A model generated the notes under the pieces. That model was not told where the DNA came from. It saw nothing but the letters and a program-made list of their open reading frames with translations, and did not search any database. A stretch of DNA of 64,000 nt, taken from the NCBI GenBank assembly GCA_965153455.1, contig OZ234501.1, forward strand, positions 4,774,001 through 4,838,000, given 5' to 3'. The stretch comes from Sphagnum compactum. Taxonomy: Eukaryota > Bryophyta > Sphagnopsida > Sphagnales. Positions 22,174 to 35,509 of the stretch are shown piece by piece. Numbering within the stretch: position 1 is the stretch's first letter; each line of letters starts with the position of its first letter. A program made the translations under genes and the position numbers.

Positions 22174-25100
22174 ATTAAAAAATGATTGCAAAGCCAAATG
22201 ATTTTTTATAGTGTTTAGATAAAGGAGCAATGCTAAATCTTACAATTGTGAATGTGATTGGATAACTAGATTTCTATTTTATTTTTTTAAGGTATGGTTT
22301 CAATAAATGAACTTGTTATTTCATATTGTGACATGTAGTTAACCACTAAAACCATTTGGAGTGGAATTCAATGCCAATATTGTAAATTTGTAACATTGCA
22401 ATGAGAAAATTTGACTATTTTTTGAACTTTCAAATTTCTACTATTACAAGTGAATGTACTTTTATCAAAAAGTAACTACATAAATGCCTTCAAGGCATAA
22501 GCATCTTAACTTTAAACCTAGAAAAACATCCTTGAAATGCAAAAAAATAGAATTGTCAATTTTGGAGGTTAAAAAATAGAACACATTCTTTGAAAATTAT
22601 GATCTAAAAACTACATGAATGTATGTAGTGTGACATGAAAAAGTTTTTGAAAGTTTAAGATGTTGCACTTACTATTTTTTCAACCTATTTTCACTTTACT
22701 TTTCAAATTTGGCGTCATTATTTCAATTTGCACAAAGTAAATATTAAATACAACCATTACCTTTCACTTTTTAAATTCATTTCTATGGCTTATTCAAAGA
22801 ATGTTTAAAACATGTTTTACTGTGTTACAAACAAAAAGTACATTTTTCATTCATATAAAAATATATATTCCAAACACTTGAAACTTATTGTAAGGAAAAC
22901 TTATTTTTGAAGGGCTTCACATTGTCATAATCAAAATATTCAAGTTCCAAAACGTTAACATGTCTATGCCCTTCATCATAATCAAGTTATGAATTTATGA
23001 ATCTTGACCAAGTGTTGATGAACAAATGTAAGGTCATATAATCTAAAATAAAAAAATTATATGAAACAAATCTAGAAAAATTTATTATTGCAACACCAAA
23101 AGTGAGCCACATATTTTGCATCCACCCTTGTGTTCAATTTTTTCTTTTGAAAAATATGCGTAAATAATTTTATTACAAAAAATTGTGTATAGATATTTGA
23201 TAAAGTTTTGTAATCATTTTAGTGGTTTTTAAAATATATAATCTCATTTCGTAATATATTGGTACACATTTTCACAATTATATTATGTAATCATTTGATA
23301 GTAATTGAAAAATGTAGTTTTGACAATTTGAATTTCAAACTATCTCATCATTATGAGTATGGCTGATGAAAAATCTTTTTAATATTGGCTTAGTGGATGT
23401 TCAAAAATATAAAAGATTGAAAAATAATATTTGTGACAACATTTTTTGTTCATTGTAATTTGCTTTCACTTGTACCTATCAATAAAATAAAGAATATGTG
23501 TGAATTAAGGAATAAGATTGTATTGAAGAATATCTATTGTTTGCATTTTATAGCCTATACCATGCACATGTAAGATAGTTGAAAAGTGTGGCATTATTCA
23601 ACACATGCCCATAAGAAAAAAAAATTCATTTTCATTATTATGACATTTATCCACAATAACCATTTGCGACACCAACACCTTGGTTCTTAATATAGATAAC
23701 CCACACCATGGATCAAACACAAATGTAGAAGCTAAAAGTATGATGTATCCATAATGAACAAAGTTCGTTGATCTTGAATCTACACATTGAATTGCAATCT
23801 ATTGTTTCTTGAATTCTAAGTTGTTTGAAGGTTTTGGATAAAGGCGTCCAAAAGTGTTTCCAATGTGTTAATGCACATGCATAACATGATTTGAAGAGAA
23901 TATGATCTGAAATTTGAGAGTTTCACAAGGCATGGGAAAGCTCTTCTTGTCAAAGACTATTTAACAAAATAGGTTCTAACTTCTCACACTCAATTTGGTC
24001 ACATTTCCTAACAATTATGACCCTCTAAAATTTCAAGAGACCATCAAATTGCATTAAATGGCTCCTTCATTTATTTCATACACATAAAGTGGGTAGGGTT
24101 TTCCACTTGCAAAACATCATATTGTTTATGCATCACAAAGTGCTCGCTACTTTGACCTAATGTTAAGCCCAAGGTTTGAAAAGTACACAGTATGTGTTTG
24201 TATTGGGGAATTAAAAAACATGATACCATTTGGCACGCGGAGTTCAACATGCCAAAACAGGCTATTAAGAGTTCAAATTTCCATGGTACATTTTGAAACA
24301 TTGAAGAGAAATTGGGTAACACAACACATTGGAACTTGCAAAGCACAAGAGTAATAAAAATAAAACAACTAGTGAAAACCAATGTGATAAAACATTTTCC
24401 TAAAAACAAAAGAAAAACTTGAGCACAAAGGTGTTGAAAGAAAATTAAAAAATCATTGAAAGTCAAATAAAAACATATAAATATCATAACATAACCGATG
24501 TTATTTTCAATTTTTATTTGTGGTTCATTAATGAATTTCATCCATTATAAATGAAAGTAATCCATTAATATTTTCTTCCATAAGGGGTATATGAAGCTTT
24601 TTCATTTGTTAATTTGGAATGAGTTCCCGAATAAATACATGCAGGTTTCAAGAAAATTAAAATCCAAGTAGTAGAAATACTGAAAAAAAAAAAGGTTTGG
24701 GAATCACACCACTTACTCCTGTAAACCCATTTGGAAGTCTTTTGTTCTTTACTTTTTCACAAAATTTAAAAGGTGTTCATGTAACTTTTTCTGAAGAAAA
24801 ATCCTTCAGCTTATAAAAAAATATTAGTCTTTGAGTATGTTTCAATTTTCACTAAGAAGTTGGCAACATGACTTTTCCTTTTTTTATTTCCCCTTTTCTT
24901 TTTCTTTGTTTTTTTTTTTTTTTTTTTTTGCATGGCACTTGGTTTCAATCCAAAAGCAACATGTAGTAGAAAGTAGTCAATTTACATGTTATTTTGATAT
25001 ACAATTTTTCTTAAAATAATATAATACCCTAATTGGCATTGGGTGATGTGATTTACTGAAAATGTGGACAGTTGAGTTTCCTTAATTGGCTAATGAAATT

Positions 25101-25344
25101 AAGTTCCCTTAATTATTTAACTAAATAATTTCTGTTTCTGGGTTGATAGGCAGAACAGCCCCACACATTTTTTAAAATTTAAAATTATTTATTTATTTAT
25201 TTATTATTTTCCAAAGGCAACAAATAAAGAATTCATTGCTAAGAGAAAAAAAAAATGCAATTGGGCAAGGGCCACCAAAAGCCCCACACATTTCACTACA
25301 TTTTCATGTCATGTGGAATGAGCCAAAGGATCATGCTGAACTAT
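22174..25344. other. AT-rich intergenic, no gene seen
   Basis: The sequence is mostly AT words with no repeats of note. The longest frame (24071-24541, minus, 156 codons) is rich in Phe, Cys, Leu and Ile. It lacks a recognisable domain, and its base composition is the same as the surroundings, so I do not call it. A T21 tract lies near 24909-24929. Confidence 0.55.
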
Positions 25345-25745
25345 GGTCATGATGGTTGGGTCATATATAGGCAGGGGTGATGGTTATTATAGGCATGACC
25401 CACCCATGACCCCATGGTTCTAGGGCACACATACGTATCGGGTCATCATTGTTACTATGTGCGTGACCCACATGATCGATTACGTGGTTCTAGGGCACAC
25501 ATACATAATTGGGGGTCACGGTTATTACAGGCATGATCCACATGACACCACGGTTCTAGGGCACACATACCATATTGGGTCACGGTAAATTATTACGGGC
25601 ATGATCCACATGACCCCATGGTTCTAGGCACCGCATAACATATTGGGTCATGGGATATTACGGGGCATGATGATCCACATGACCCCATGGTTCTAGGCCA
25701 CAGATACCCTATTGGGTCATGGGTATGATGGGCATGACCTCAAAC
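25345..25745. repeat. Minisatellite, period 66-70 bp, about 5.5 copies
   Basis: Each unit has the order GGCATGATCCACATGACC, CCATGGTTCTAGGGCACA, CATAC and ATTGGGTCA(C/T)GG followed by TTATTA. GGTTCTAGG starts at 25416, 25486, 25552, 25620 and 25689, giving periods of 70, 66, 68 and 69 bp. The units are GC-richer than the flanks and contain many TCATG/CATGA words. No coding potential is seen. Confidence 0.9.
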
Positions 25746-27889
25746 ACGCAAAGGAATGACTCTATCAAAGGATATCAAACAACCTTGTTAGTGGGGATTT
25801 TGGGGGGGAAGGCCATGGAACTCTCGGATGTGTCGAATCATAGATGTCCGCAAGGTATCTATTTCATTATAGTGTCTGAGGGCGGGCGGGAGGGGTGCAA
25901 TATAATCATAGAGTGATTGGTATTGTAGATGGAGCAATAATTAATTTGACTCTCATTGATAGAAGAAGAAGAAGAAGAAGAAGAAGCTTAAAAAGATGTA
26001 GTAGTGACCATTTAATTTGTCACTTTTGCAAACACGGCCCAAAATTTTTTTTCAAAAAAATTAATTGATTAATTAATTAATTATCAAATGGGTGTTGTGT
26101 GACATTTTGCTCACCAACTTTAGTTGCTTATTATTGAGCACATGTAAAAAAATATTGAGAATTTCTTAAAATTTTCACCAACAAAAAGAACTGAATTTTT
26201 AAAATAATTATTTTTAATTTTAAAAAAGAGGGGAAAACAAAAAACCACTGACTTCTGAAAGAAAAATTAATTAATTAATTATGAGAAGGACTTTCAAGTG
26301 TTTGTAACATGACAGGGTTTACCACTCTGTTCTTGGATTTGATTTGGAGAACATTATTATTATTATTATTATTATTACAAGCTTTGCTACTCATGATGGT
26401 AAAGTAAAGCCACAAAGCCACACACACACAAAGAGACACACAGAGACACACAGAGACATGCGCACATGTCGAAATTCACCATGACCATACCACCCCACCT
26501 CCCCCTGGCCCCCATTTTAACACGGTCTCCTCCGAACCCCCCCTTTTTTTTTTTTCCACTGAGTGGGCGGTGAGGCAGAATGTTCGAATGCAGTCAGAAC
26601 ACAACAGTTGAGAATCGCAGACCCCAATTACTTACTTACTTTTGATTGTCGGGTAAATCAATCAAGCTTTTGTTTAGCTATCTTAGCACAAAACTCCAAT
26701 CAAACCCAACAAAATCCTCAGAAAGCAAAAAAGAAAAAAAAAAAAAAAAATCAAACAAACTGACCATTCCTATAACATCTGGGGATTTTTTTTAAAAATT
26801 TAAAAATAATTAATAATAATAATAATAGCAAATAGATGACCATTTGAAATGCCTCACGTAAATTTATTTGTTTTTTCCTGTAATACCCACCTGGTGTGTA
26901 TCTTGGGATTTTTCATTAAATTTTTTTTATAAAAAATCCTTGATTTTCCACCACACCGTATGTAACAACACATGTGAGGCCATGGGCATTACCGGAATTG
27001 AGGCCCGCCCTCACACGAAGCCCAATTCTTGAAATGCCCTGTGTGGTGGTGGCCTTGGGGTGTTTGTTACCCCGCCCGCACTAAGTAAGTAAGTAATTAG
27101 GGCAAAATGCAACTGAAAGGTTGAATAAGGCTTTTATATTATAATTTTTTAATTAAAAATTTATAAAAAAACCAAAAGATATGACTAAACTTGTGTGTGA
27201 CCTTACTAACTTCATGAATCTGCTGCTGCCTTTTTTTGTTTTCTATTGGTCAGATTCTATGGAAAAGGCCAAGAGTTTTTTTTATTATTTATTTTAAATT
27301 AATTCTTTCTTTATTTTGTCTCCCCGATTATTATTTTTTGTTTTCTGTTAGTCAGATTCTAGGGAAAGGGCCAAGAGTTTTTTTTATAATTAATTTAAAA
27401 TGATTATTTAATTATTTTATTATTTTATTTATTTATTTTCCCCCAATTGTTGTTTAGTGTTTTGTGAAAAAATATGAATGAAGCTCTGAAACCCCATCAG
27501 TCCAGTCAGTTCCAATTTGTGGGAATTTTCATGATGATGCATTTCCCCAGGTTTTGGGAACTGGGCTTTACATAATAAATGCTGTCTAGGAAATTATTGT
27601 TATGTTTCCTGTTTTTGGGGCCTAAGTTCAACCCCCCCCCCCTCTCTCCCTCTGCACAAGAAGGGCAGGCAGCAGAGCAATCCACCCGCACAATCCCCAT
27701 CACACACACAACAAGCAACTTTGATCTACTTATATCAAAAGAGTCGAGTCGGTAATAAGTAAGTAAGTAAGTATGTATGTATCTGTTTTTCCTTCTGCCA
27801 ATTCTTCCAGCAACCAGCCAGATTCAAAAGAAAGAAAGAAAGGCTGAAGCCGAATACCACCCGACATAGAGAAAGAATGGGTGATTTCA
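25746..27889. other. Intergenic with many simple repeats, no gene seen
   Basis: It holds (GAA)n at 25962-25986, (TTAA)n near 26061-26082, (ATT)n at 26352-26378 and (ACAC/GAGA) tracts at 26420-26458. An imperfect direct repeat near 27235-27300 and 27340-27400 shares TTTTCTRTTRGTCAGATTCTA and GGCCAAGAGTTTTTTT. A C-run with CT repeats lies at 27630-27650 and (AAGT)n at 27755-27775. No gene-like frame is present. Confidence 0.6.
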
Positions 27890-28345
27890 TGTCACGCCAT
27901 TATAAGTTATCGTAACCGATTTCCTCCCTAGAAATCGACGGTGTGGCGTCAACCCACCCATTGGCAGAGAGGTCTCAGGTTACAACCTGTATCAGCTGCT
28001 TACCGGGTCGGCCAGATGGGCGTGTGTGGTTATGCGAACGGCGACAACCGCGTTCATACCAGACATCCGAGGAGTCATTGGTTACGGGCGAGGCGAGCGA
28101 AATCCCATCCGTTGAGTCACTGGTTATGTCTTGTAACACGGCTCGTGCAGCCCGATTACTGGAAAAAAACCAAAGAAAATAAAAGCCACGGGAGCTTTAG
28201 GGTTTACGCCTGAGGTGAAGGTCGGTACCAGAATAAGGGTATTAGTGCCTGAGGCAGTAGTAGCTGCTGAGGTGTTGGTGCCCCCGCATTCTGTTTACGC
28301 CCTCAGCAAAGGGCCTTACTGAGTGTAGAGCAACCCTCATACTCG
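27890..28345 (+). mobile_element. GC-rich SINE-like island (tentative)
   Basis: This 450-bp block is clearly GC-richer and CpG-richer than its surroundings. It opens with GTGTGGCGTCAACCC followed about 35 bp later by CTCAGGTTACAACCTG. These are in the positions and rough form of the Pol III box A (TGGC...) and box B (GGTTC-A--CC), as in tRNA-derived plant SINEs. Box B deviates at two bases, and I do not see a clear poly-A or T-tail boundary. Two overlapping frames at 27941-28213 are by-products of high GC content. Confidence 0.35.
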
Positions 28346-30579
28346 CTTGCTACATTAGCTTGGGAACATTGTGCATTGTTTTGGTCTTCATAGTATTTTT
28401 GATTGTTTTGGTGGTCGGGGTGAAAGATTTGAGCAACAGAAGACTTATAAATATACATAAGTTCTCTATATATGTATATAATTTATGTAGTTATAAATTC
28501 TTCCCATTGTCTTCATTTGCATGCTTGGAGGAGGGCTATGCACAAATGGCTTTCATGATGCAAATTATCTGGGAAGAGCAGATTGTTGTGCAAATTTTAA
28601 GCTCTTTAACCAATAGCAAATTGCTTTGTTTGGGTTTTTAAAATTGGGTCCTGGCCATTGTGTCAGTAATCTGGTGCATCTCTCTCGCAGGAACATTAGT
28701 ACATATATATGTGTGTGTATATATATTAAAAACTAAAACATGAACCAAACATTGTTGAAATAACACACCTGTGCATTAGGCATAGGGTTCAAACTAGTAT
28801 ATATATATATTATGTAAGGCAGGATGTTCAACACCTCCCCTTATGTAAGTAACTGGAGCTGAATTTTTTTTAAATACTAAAAGTTAAGGTCTAAATAGTC
28901 TATCCATTCCCCATGGTGGGGTACTTAATAATTGCTCCAGAAGTTAAAGGAAAGGAAAGTTCCAGGCTCTTTTTTCTTCACGTGGGTCTCTTTTTTCTAT
29001 TAGGCTACCTCAGATTGTGTCATTCTATTTATTTATTTATTTCCTCCAAGAAATGGTTTTTTTTTTCTTTTTTCAACTCTAGTCCAACCAAGATCACACT
29101 TTCTTTTTTTCTTTTTTTAGATTTTGGGGCTCTCCTATCCAATTTTTTTTGTAATATAGCCTGAGTTGTGATCATCCATAAGACAACTTAGTCAAAAAAT
29201 TTTGGCTAAAACCACAAATTGGAAGTAAAAACATTTAAGCACCCTTCAATAAGGGATTTTGGTCCCTAGGTAATTAATTATAGGTCTATTTTTATATGAG
29301 GAATTTTGAAACATGATATTTTAGCTTGTGTTGAAACTTGAGATTACTTACAAAGTTATAATATCTTGAAGGATTTTGGTTTTTCTAGAGGATTTTTTTT
29401 TTGCAGATTATATTATTGCTATGGTGAAATATTTGAGTTTCCATAATTCTTCTTCTTTTGCCTTAAGATACTTTTTAATGTAAGTGGCAAGGCCACAGTG
29501 TGATGCACCCACCCCTTGTTTATATTTTATAATTTTTTACAAAAATTTAAAAACTAGCATCCATGATGATCCATAATCCTGTGTATTTGTTCCCAGATAA
29601 TTCCCAATTACCCACTTTAAATTAAAACCTTGGAATATTATTAATCTTTGCCCATTGTTCACTAAGTCATGCTCCCACCGCATCTGTAATCAAGCAATAC
29701 CTCTTGACAATTCCAAGCTTTTTAGGATGACTCTCCAACCCGACCACCCCTCTAATTGCAACCCCAAGAAACTCCTCTTCGGGTTGCAAAGGACTAATTT
29801 CCAACCCCCCTCCCACCCCCTTAATTAATCAATCACTCCCTCTTAATAATGGTTCCTAGTTTTGCCTCCATTCCCCACCCCTCTAAAACCCAAAACTCTT
29901 TCTTATTTCAAAGCAGCGCTCAACCCTAACCTCACCAAACTTGCAAGAAGAGTTCCTTCCTTTTAGCACCCCATTTTTCGGCATGTACATACATGTATCA
30001 TACCCAAAAGGACCCAACTGTTGTTTGATTTTAATATGGCTTTTGGTTCCAGATTTTTTGAAATTTTTTCAAAATCAAATAACACTTGGGGGTCATTTTG
30101 GGTTTTTTTTTTTTTTAAAAAGTTGTAAAGACGTGCTTGTTTTTTAAAAAATAAGTTTATTTGCAGATTCACTCACAGAGTTTTTTTTTTAAAAAACTCA
30201 TGGGCATTTCAAAAAATAGAATGCCAAAGCCAAAGCCCTGGGGAGTGGGCTTTACCACATTGGAGCCCACACTCGGGTCCACCTTGTGGGGCCACTATTA
30301 CCCTACCAAAACAAAACACCCAAACAAAACCCCAGATTCTTAAATTCTTTGAACATTTCAAATAACCAATGGGTCTCCTCAAAGCTCAACCCCTGAGTAC
30401 CATTGGGACCCATGTACCCAACCCTTACCCAATGGTTCTTTCCTTGAAAAAAGAGAGGAGAATTATATCAAGTTGCACACCCCAAAATGTAGCAAAATAC
30501 ATATTATTTGAGTGTAACAAAACCACCTGAGAAATCTTATAATAATAATTTAATCTAATTTAATTTAATTTAAATAAAT

Positions 30580-30624
<45 letters not shown>

Positions 30625-32059
30625 CACGTGTGTGTAGTAATACCTTAACAGCTTCAACACTAATTATATTAATTGTAAAAATGCTTAAATGTTGAAAGAA
30701 CAATTACTCCAAAAAAACCTCGCAAGGAAACCAAGGAATCTTCCAGAATATTCATGAATATATAAAAAAAATCTAATTAAATTATAATTAAATTATAAAT
30801 TTTGTAAAAAAAAAACCCCATCAGGCTACCAATAAGATTACCCTTTAGTATGTATGCATGGGTTTGTTTGTTACACATTACTAGGCAATAATAAAATAAT
30901 AAATAAAATCTATATATATAGCAAAGAAAAGATTTCCCATTCTCCCCCAAGAACGCCTGAAAACTAGTGAAATTCACAACCTGGCCCCCACCCAACACCC
31001 CAAAAAACAGGGTGAAAAAAGACAAACATTCCCCCTGTGAACACAATCACAATGATCTTCCTCAGCACCCCCCCCCCCCTCCACCAAATGCCCAGCCCCC
31101 TGAATTGAATGATCAAATTTGCCCCCCCCTTCCCCCCTGGGCCCTGCAAAAAATCACCACCCCCCCCCCCCCCTTCTTCTTCGATTCCTACTGCATTCCG
31201 ACCGCTACTGTACACTGGCACCCAATTGGTCATCCCTACCCCCTTAGCTAAGCTAGAAATAGACTACCTATTTACTTACCTACTTTCCTACCTACCTACC
31301 TACCTACCTACTTACGTCCTCGTAGACAACCCTCTAGTAGTAGTAGGTTGGTCCTAAAGCCTTTACATTTTAATACCGACCTAACCAACTTGCCTGCCTA
31401 CAAAAGGTGGTATAGCCAAACAAACCTACGTGGGTTATCTCCTAGTCTATAGCTAAACCCAAATGCGTCAAAGACAAAGCTAGACAGACCGTAGACAACC
31501 GGCCTGAAGTTACGTATGTGTTACATTTTATACGTACATGCACTTGTACGTCTCTCTATCACGTACATATAAAAGATACGTATGTGAAGTTTGCATGTAA
31601 TTTCAAACACACTTGTAGAATCTTATTACTTGTGTGGTTTTTTGGTATATGTATGGTAGCCAGTTATACTGATTTACAAATAAAATACGTAATGCGTATA
31701 TAGAGTAGTAGGGTAGGAAAATACGTCTATAGTATGGTAGTAGTAAACAAAGTATCTGGTTATAGCCTAGTAGGAAACAAGTCTCTAGTATGGTTGCTGG
31801 ACACATGTATCTAGTGTAGTATGAAGTACGTTCATGTATGTGTTTACAAGTATGGCACATGTACGTATTCACTTTTTTTGGGTACGTATATATGTGTGTT
31901 TGTGTGTGTATTGACATTTTTTATACATACACGTATGTGTATGTATGTAGGTAGGTATTTTGGGAAGTATTAGATAGGTGTATAAATTGTAGTGTATTGT
32001 GGGTTTGTGTAGGTGTAGAGTGTAGGGGGTAGCGATTAGTAGAGTCGGGGTTGCTAGCT
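28346..32059. other. Intergenic upstream of the SPL gene
   Basis: No coding sequence is recognised. Simple repeats include a 35-bp (CA)n tract at 30582-30616, which runs into alternating TATATA and CACGTGTGTGTG, poly-C runs near 31069-31078 and 31160-31173, and (CTAC)n at 31285-31312. From 31.5 to 32.0 kb the sequence is dense in TACGTA/GTACGTAT words and TAGT/GTAG repeats, which may form part of the distal promoter of the downstream gene. Confidence 0.55.
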
Positions 32060-33986
32060 ATTTAGAAGGAAAGGTGCGCGCCCGCCAGTGCTGTCCGTTG
32101 CGTTCTGTTGCGACTGCTGCCGCTGCTGCTGCTGTGTCGTCGTCGTCGTCGTCGTCTCCTTGCTTTGTGTGTCTGTTTTTGTCTGCGCGAGAGCCGTGTC
32201 TGTTGTTGTGTGACGAGAGAACAAAGGAAGTAGCTGGCGAGCGAGCGAGCGATGTGTGTTGGTGTCTTTTTTGTTGTCTGTGGAAGGAAGAACCTTGAGC
32301 TTTTGCACTAGTTGAGCTTTTGGTTTGAGCTTTGCTTGCTTGTTGCTTTGAGCTTCTGCAGCTCTTTGAGCGTCTTGTGTCTGTTTTGTTTTGCATTACT
32401 ACGCCTTTTGCTTTCCATTTGGTGGCCGGCTGGCTGGCTGGCTGGCTGGCTGGACGGTGGTCGCGGCGTCGCTCGCTTGCTCGCTGCCTCGGATAGCAGT
32501 AAGTGCGAATGAGAGAGAGAAACAGAGAGTCCGTGAGTGAGTGAGAGAAACTGTGGGCAAGTGTTGTTGTTGTTGCTACTGTTGTTGCTTTGTTTGTGGT
32601 TTTCAAGCTAGCTAAGCTACTAGTGCAGCAGTGAACAAGATTTGGTTTCTATTTTTGGGCTTGCGTCGATCGCTGGAGATTGCAGGTGGCTTAGTCGACT
32701 GGAGATTGGTGGTGGCGGAGGTTTAGACCGTCCAGAGCTTCTACTGTGGAAATCGATTTTGCAGCTCCGAGTGAGTGAGTGTTGGTTTTGTTTTCTGGGA
32801 GCTTTTTTCTCCATTTTTTTTGTTTGTCGCTCGCCGAGTGAGTGAGTGCGTGGAGCAGCCGCGTGAGGAAGCTCAGGTGTGAGGGAGGGACTCATTTGAG
32901 TGGTTTGTCCTTGTGTGTGTGTGTGTGTGTTTTCTGTTTGGAGTGAGAGCATTGGGAGCTTGGTTCTATTGTAGGAGGAGGTTTCAAGTCTTGTTTCCCA
33001 ACTACTTGTTTGTTTGTGGGTTTCAGTCATGTGGTGGTGGCGATAAACAACATTTGAGCCTGAGCTTGTTGTCCTGTCATGAACTGAGCTCTAAGAGAGA
33101 GACATACACAGAAACACAGAGAGAATCCAAAGGCTTGAAGAAGAGTAGTGAAAGAAAAAGTTGCAGCAGCGGAAGAACTAGCTGCTGCTGCTCCACTAGT
33201 TGTAGGTTCAATATATATGTGAGTGTGGAGGAAGAGGAGCAGGAGCACTCTTGGTGCCCAAGACAAAAAGGAGACGACTTCTTAGGGAGGAGGAGAAGAA
33301 GGTTTGGAGTCGAAGGGAATAAAGATTATCGTGATGAGCGCCAGCCGGAGCTCAAGGAAGAAAAAGAATATCATTGTCTGGAGAAATCCTTCCTCTTCTC
33401 TTCTTTTCTCTTCTCTTCTCTTTGCTTTCATGAAGTGCGCTAGGGAATCCAACACTTGACATGAACTGCGTAGGTGTGGTGCAGCACTAGTGCAAGAACG
33501 CTGAATTGCGCTAGCTGCGGGTAGTCCTCATTGTCAGCACTCTGAGAGAGAGACAGAGAGAGAGAGACAGAGACACACACACACACACACACACATTCTG
33601 CTGAAACGATCGATTCTCTCGCAGAAACAGATCATGGAAGACTAGCTTCAGCAGGGGAGGTGGGAAGTGGAACACAAGCACCTTCAGAGCATTCATTCAA
33701 AGCTGCTGCTGCTGCTTGTGCAGATCTGCAAGGATGAAGAAGAAGCTGCCTAGCAAAGCTCTTCTTTGTTGTCAGCAGCAGCAGGAGTCGGAGGAGACGA
33801 CAACGATGACGTGAACAAGTCCATCATCCCTGAGAGCTCACCTGCTTCCTCCTGCATATCAAGGTGAGCAGCTGCTGCTTCTTCTCATCAAATTTGCAAT
33901 TCACAATAACAACAATAATTTCTGCTGCAATTTTGCAGCTGCAATCTTCCTTCCCACATGACCCTCTGAAAGAGTCACCAAAAAAC

Positions 33987-34020
<34 letters not shown>

Positions 34021-35509
34021 TTCCACTCTGATCCTGGGACAAAATGCCACAACTGGGTGGGTTCTTGTTTGTTTTTTGCAATCTTGGGTGTATTTCTTTT
34101 GCAAGTTTATATAACATCCTGACCTCTTCCTCCTCCTCCTTCAACCCCTTCTTCTTCTTCTTCTTCTTGTGAGCATTCTTTTTGCATCTGAGTATTCTTT
34201 TGCAGTAGAAGATTGATCGTGGATCTGTCCTCGTGACTGGTGTGATCAATCACCCAGCATAAATATTTCATTTCTCAGAGATGGAGAATTGTGCATTGAT
34301 TTTTTTCCAATTCGCACTCGGCTCCATTTACTCCTCCTCCTCCTCCTCCTCCTCCTACAAAAAAGAAATTGCACCAATGTCCATGAGATTGATTGATCAT
34401 CTTCAAATGGGGATGATCTTGAATTTCTAGCAAAAAATGAAGACCTGCAAGGATTTTTGAATGTGGACCATACCACTAACCTTGAACAGCTTCTTCTTCA
34501 AGGAAAACCAACAATCCCTGAGCTCCATTCACAAGAAGTTTTGATTGAAGCACCAGTGTTGTATTTCTTTCCTCATCTTTCTATCAATCTTGTCCAATTC
34601 TTCTTTTCCATGGCCGGTTCCAGTAGAAGGTTGTGAAATGTGATTCAGAAGATTACGTGTGGTAGCTGAATCTTAGATGAGGAGTTTTCATGTGGGCAAT
34701 AAAGAAGGAGAAACAAGAGTTCCTGGCATTTGAGTGCTAGAAGAAATGTTTCTTCTTCTTCGCCCCATCAGGCCAGCAGGTCTTTTTCTATGATCCATGT
34801 ACTACAACGCTTCACAAAAATCCAGACCTGGTTTTTTCTGTTCTAAAGTCTGTGAGACCCTGTTGTTACTTTGTTGCAAAAGAAATTTGTTTAGAAAAAG
34901 TAGTTGAATGCGGTTTAACTTTAGCATCCCCTCTGAGTTGGTCACAGAATCATTGACTTCTTAAGAAAGTGGTGGTGTTTTTGTTGTGGTGGGTTGTCAG
35001 TGTTGTAGAGTGTGCTGCTGCTGTGTGCAGCTTTCTTCTGGTCTAAGAAGACACAAGCCGGGGAGTTCCCTCAGCCCAAAGCTGGACATCAATTGCAAGG
35101 GCTGCCAAGGTTTGAGGCATGACACCCTTGACTGATCTATAATACTACCCTACTACATATGCTGCACATTGTGAGGAGGAGATTCACTCCAAAATCGGAG
35201 TTGAGGTTGATGTGCCACAAAAACCAGATTAAATCCAACCAACCCCCATATGCAGCCACCATCCTCGGTCTGCCTTTCTCTTCTTCTACTGTACCCATCT
35301 AGTAGTCATGTGAGACTGACTGCAGTTCAGGATACTCATGAGCATCTCCATTCTACCATTGATTGAGAAACTCGTTGATCATTGTTGAACTACTTACTTG
35401 CAGCAGCAGCCATTCTATAATAGTACAGTACAGAAATATGTTACTATGATTTCTTTCAGACATACTGACTGCAAAAAGACTTGCCCTTTGAATCTAGAGT
35501 ATTTTGTTG

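Noticed and set aside
24071-24541. 156-codon minus-strand frame
   Set aside because: Its Phe-, Leu- and Cys-rich translation comes from AT-rich DNA, with no domain, no codon bias and no distinct composition.
27941-28213. 90-codon frame in the GC-rich island
   Set aside because: Two overlapping frames are both open because of GC content. There is no domain, and the SINE-like reading fits better.
32058-32606. 182-codon minus-strand frame opposite the SPL leader
   Set aside because: It translates the complement of CTG, GTC and GGCT repeats into Ser, Thr, Asp and Ala runs. No domain is seen, and the region reads as leader of the plus-strand gene.
32913-33443. 176-codon plus-strand frame in the SPL leader
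   Set aside because: It has no ATG start, begins in a GT microsatellite and is kept open by GA-rich repeats. It is biased to Arg, Glu, Lys and Ser with no domain.
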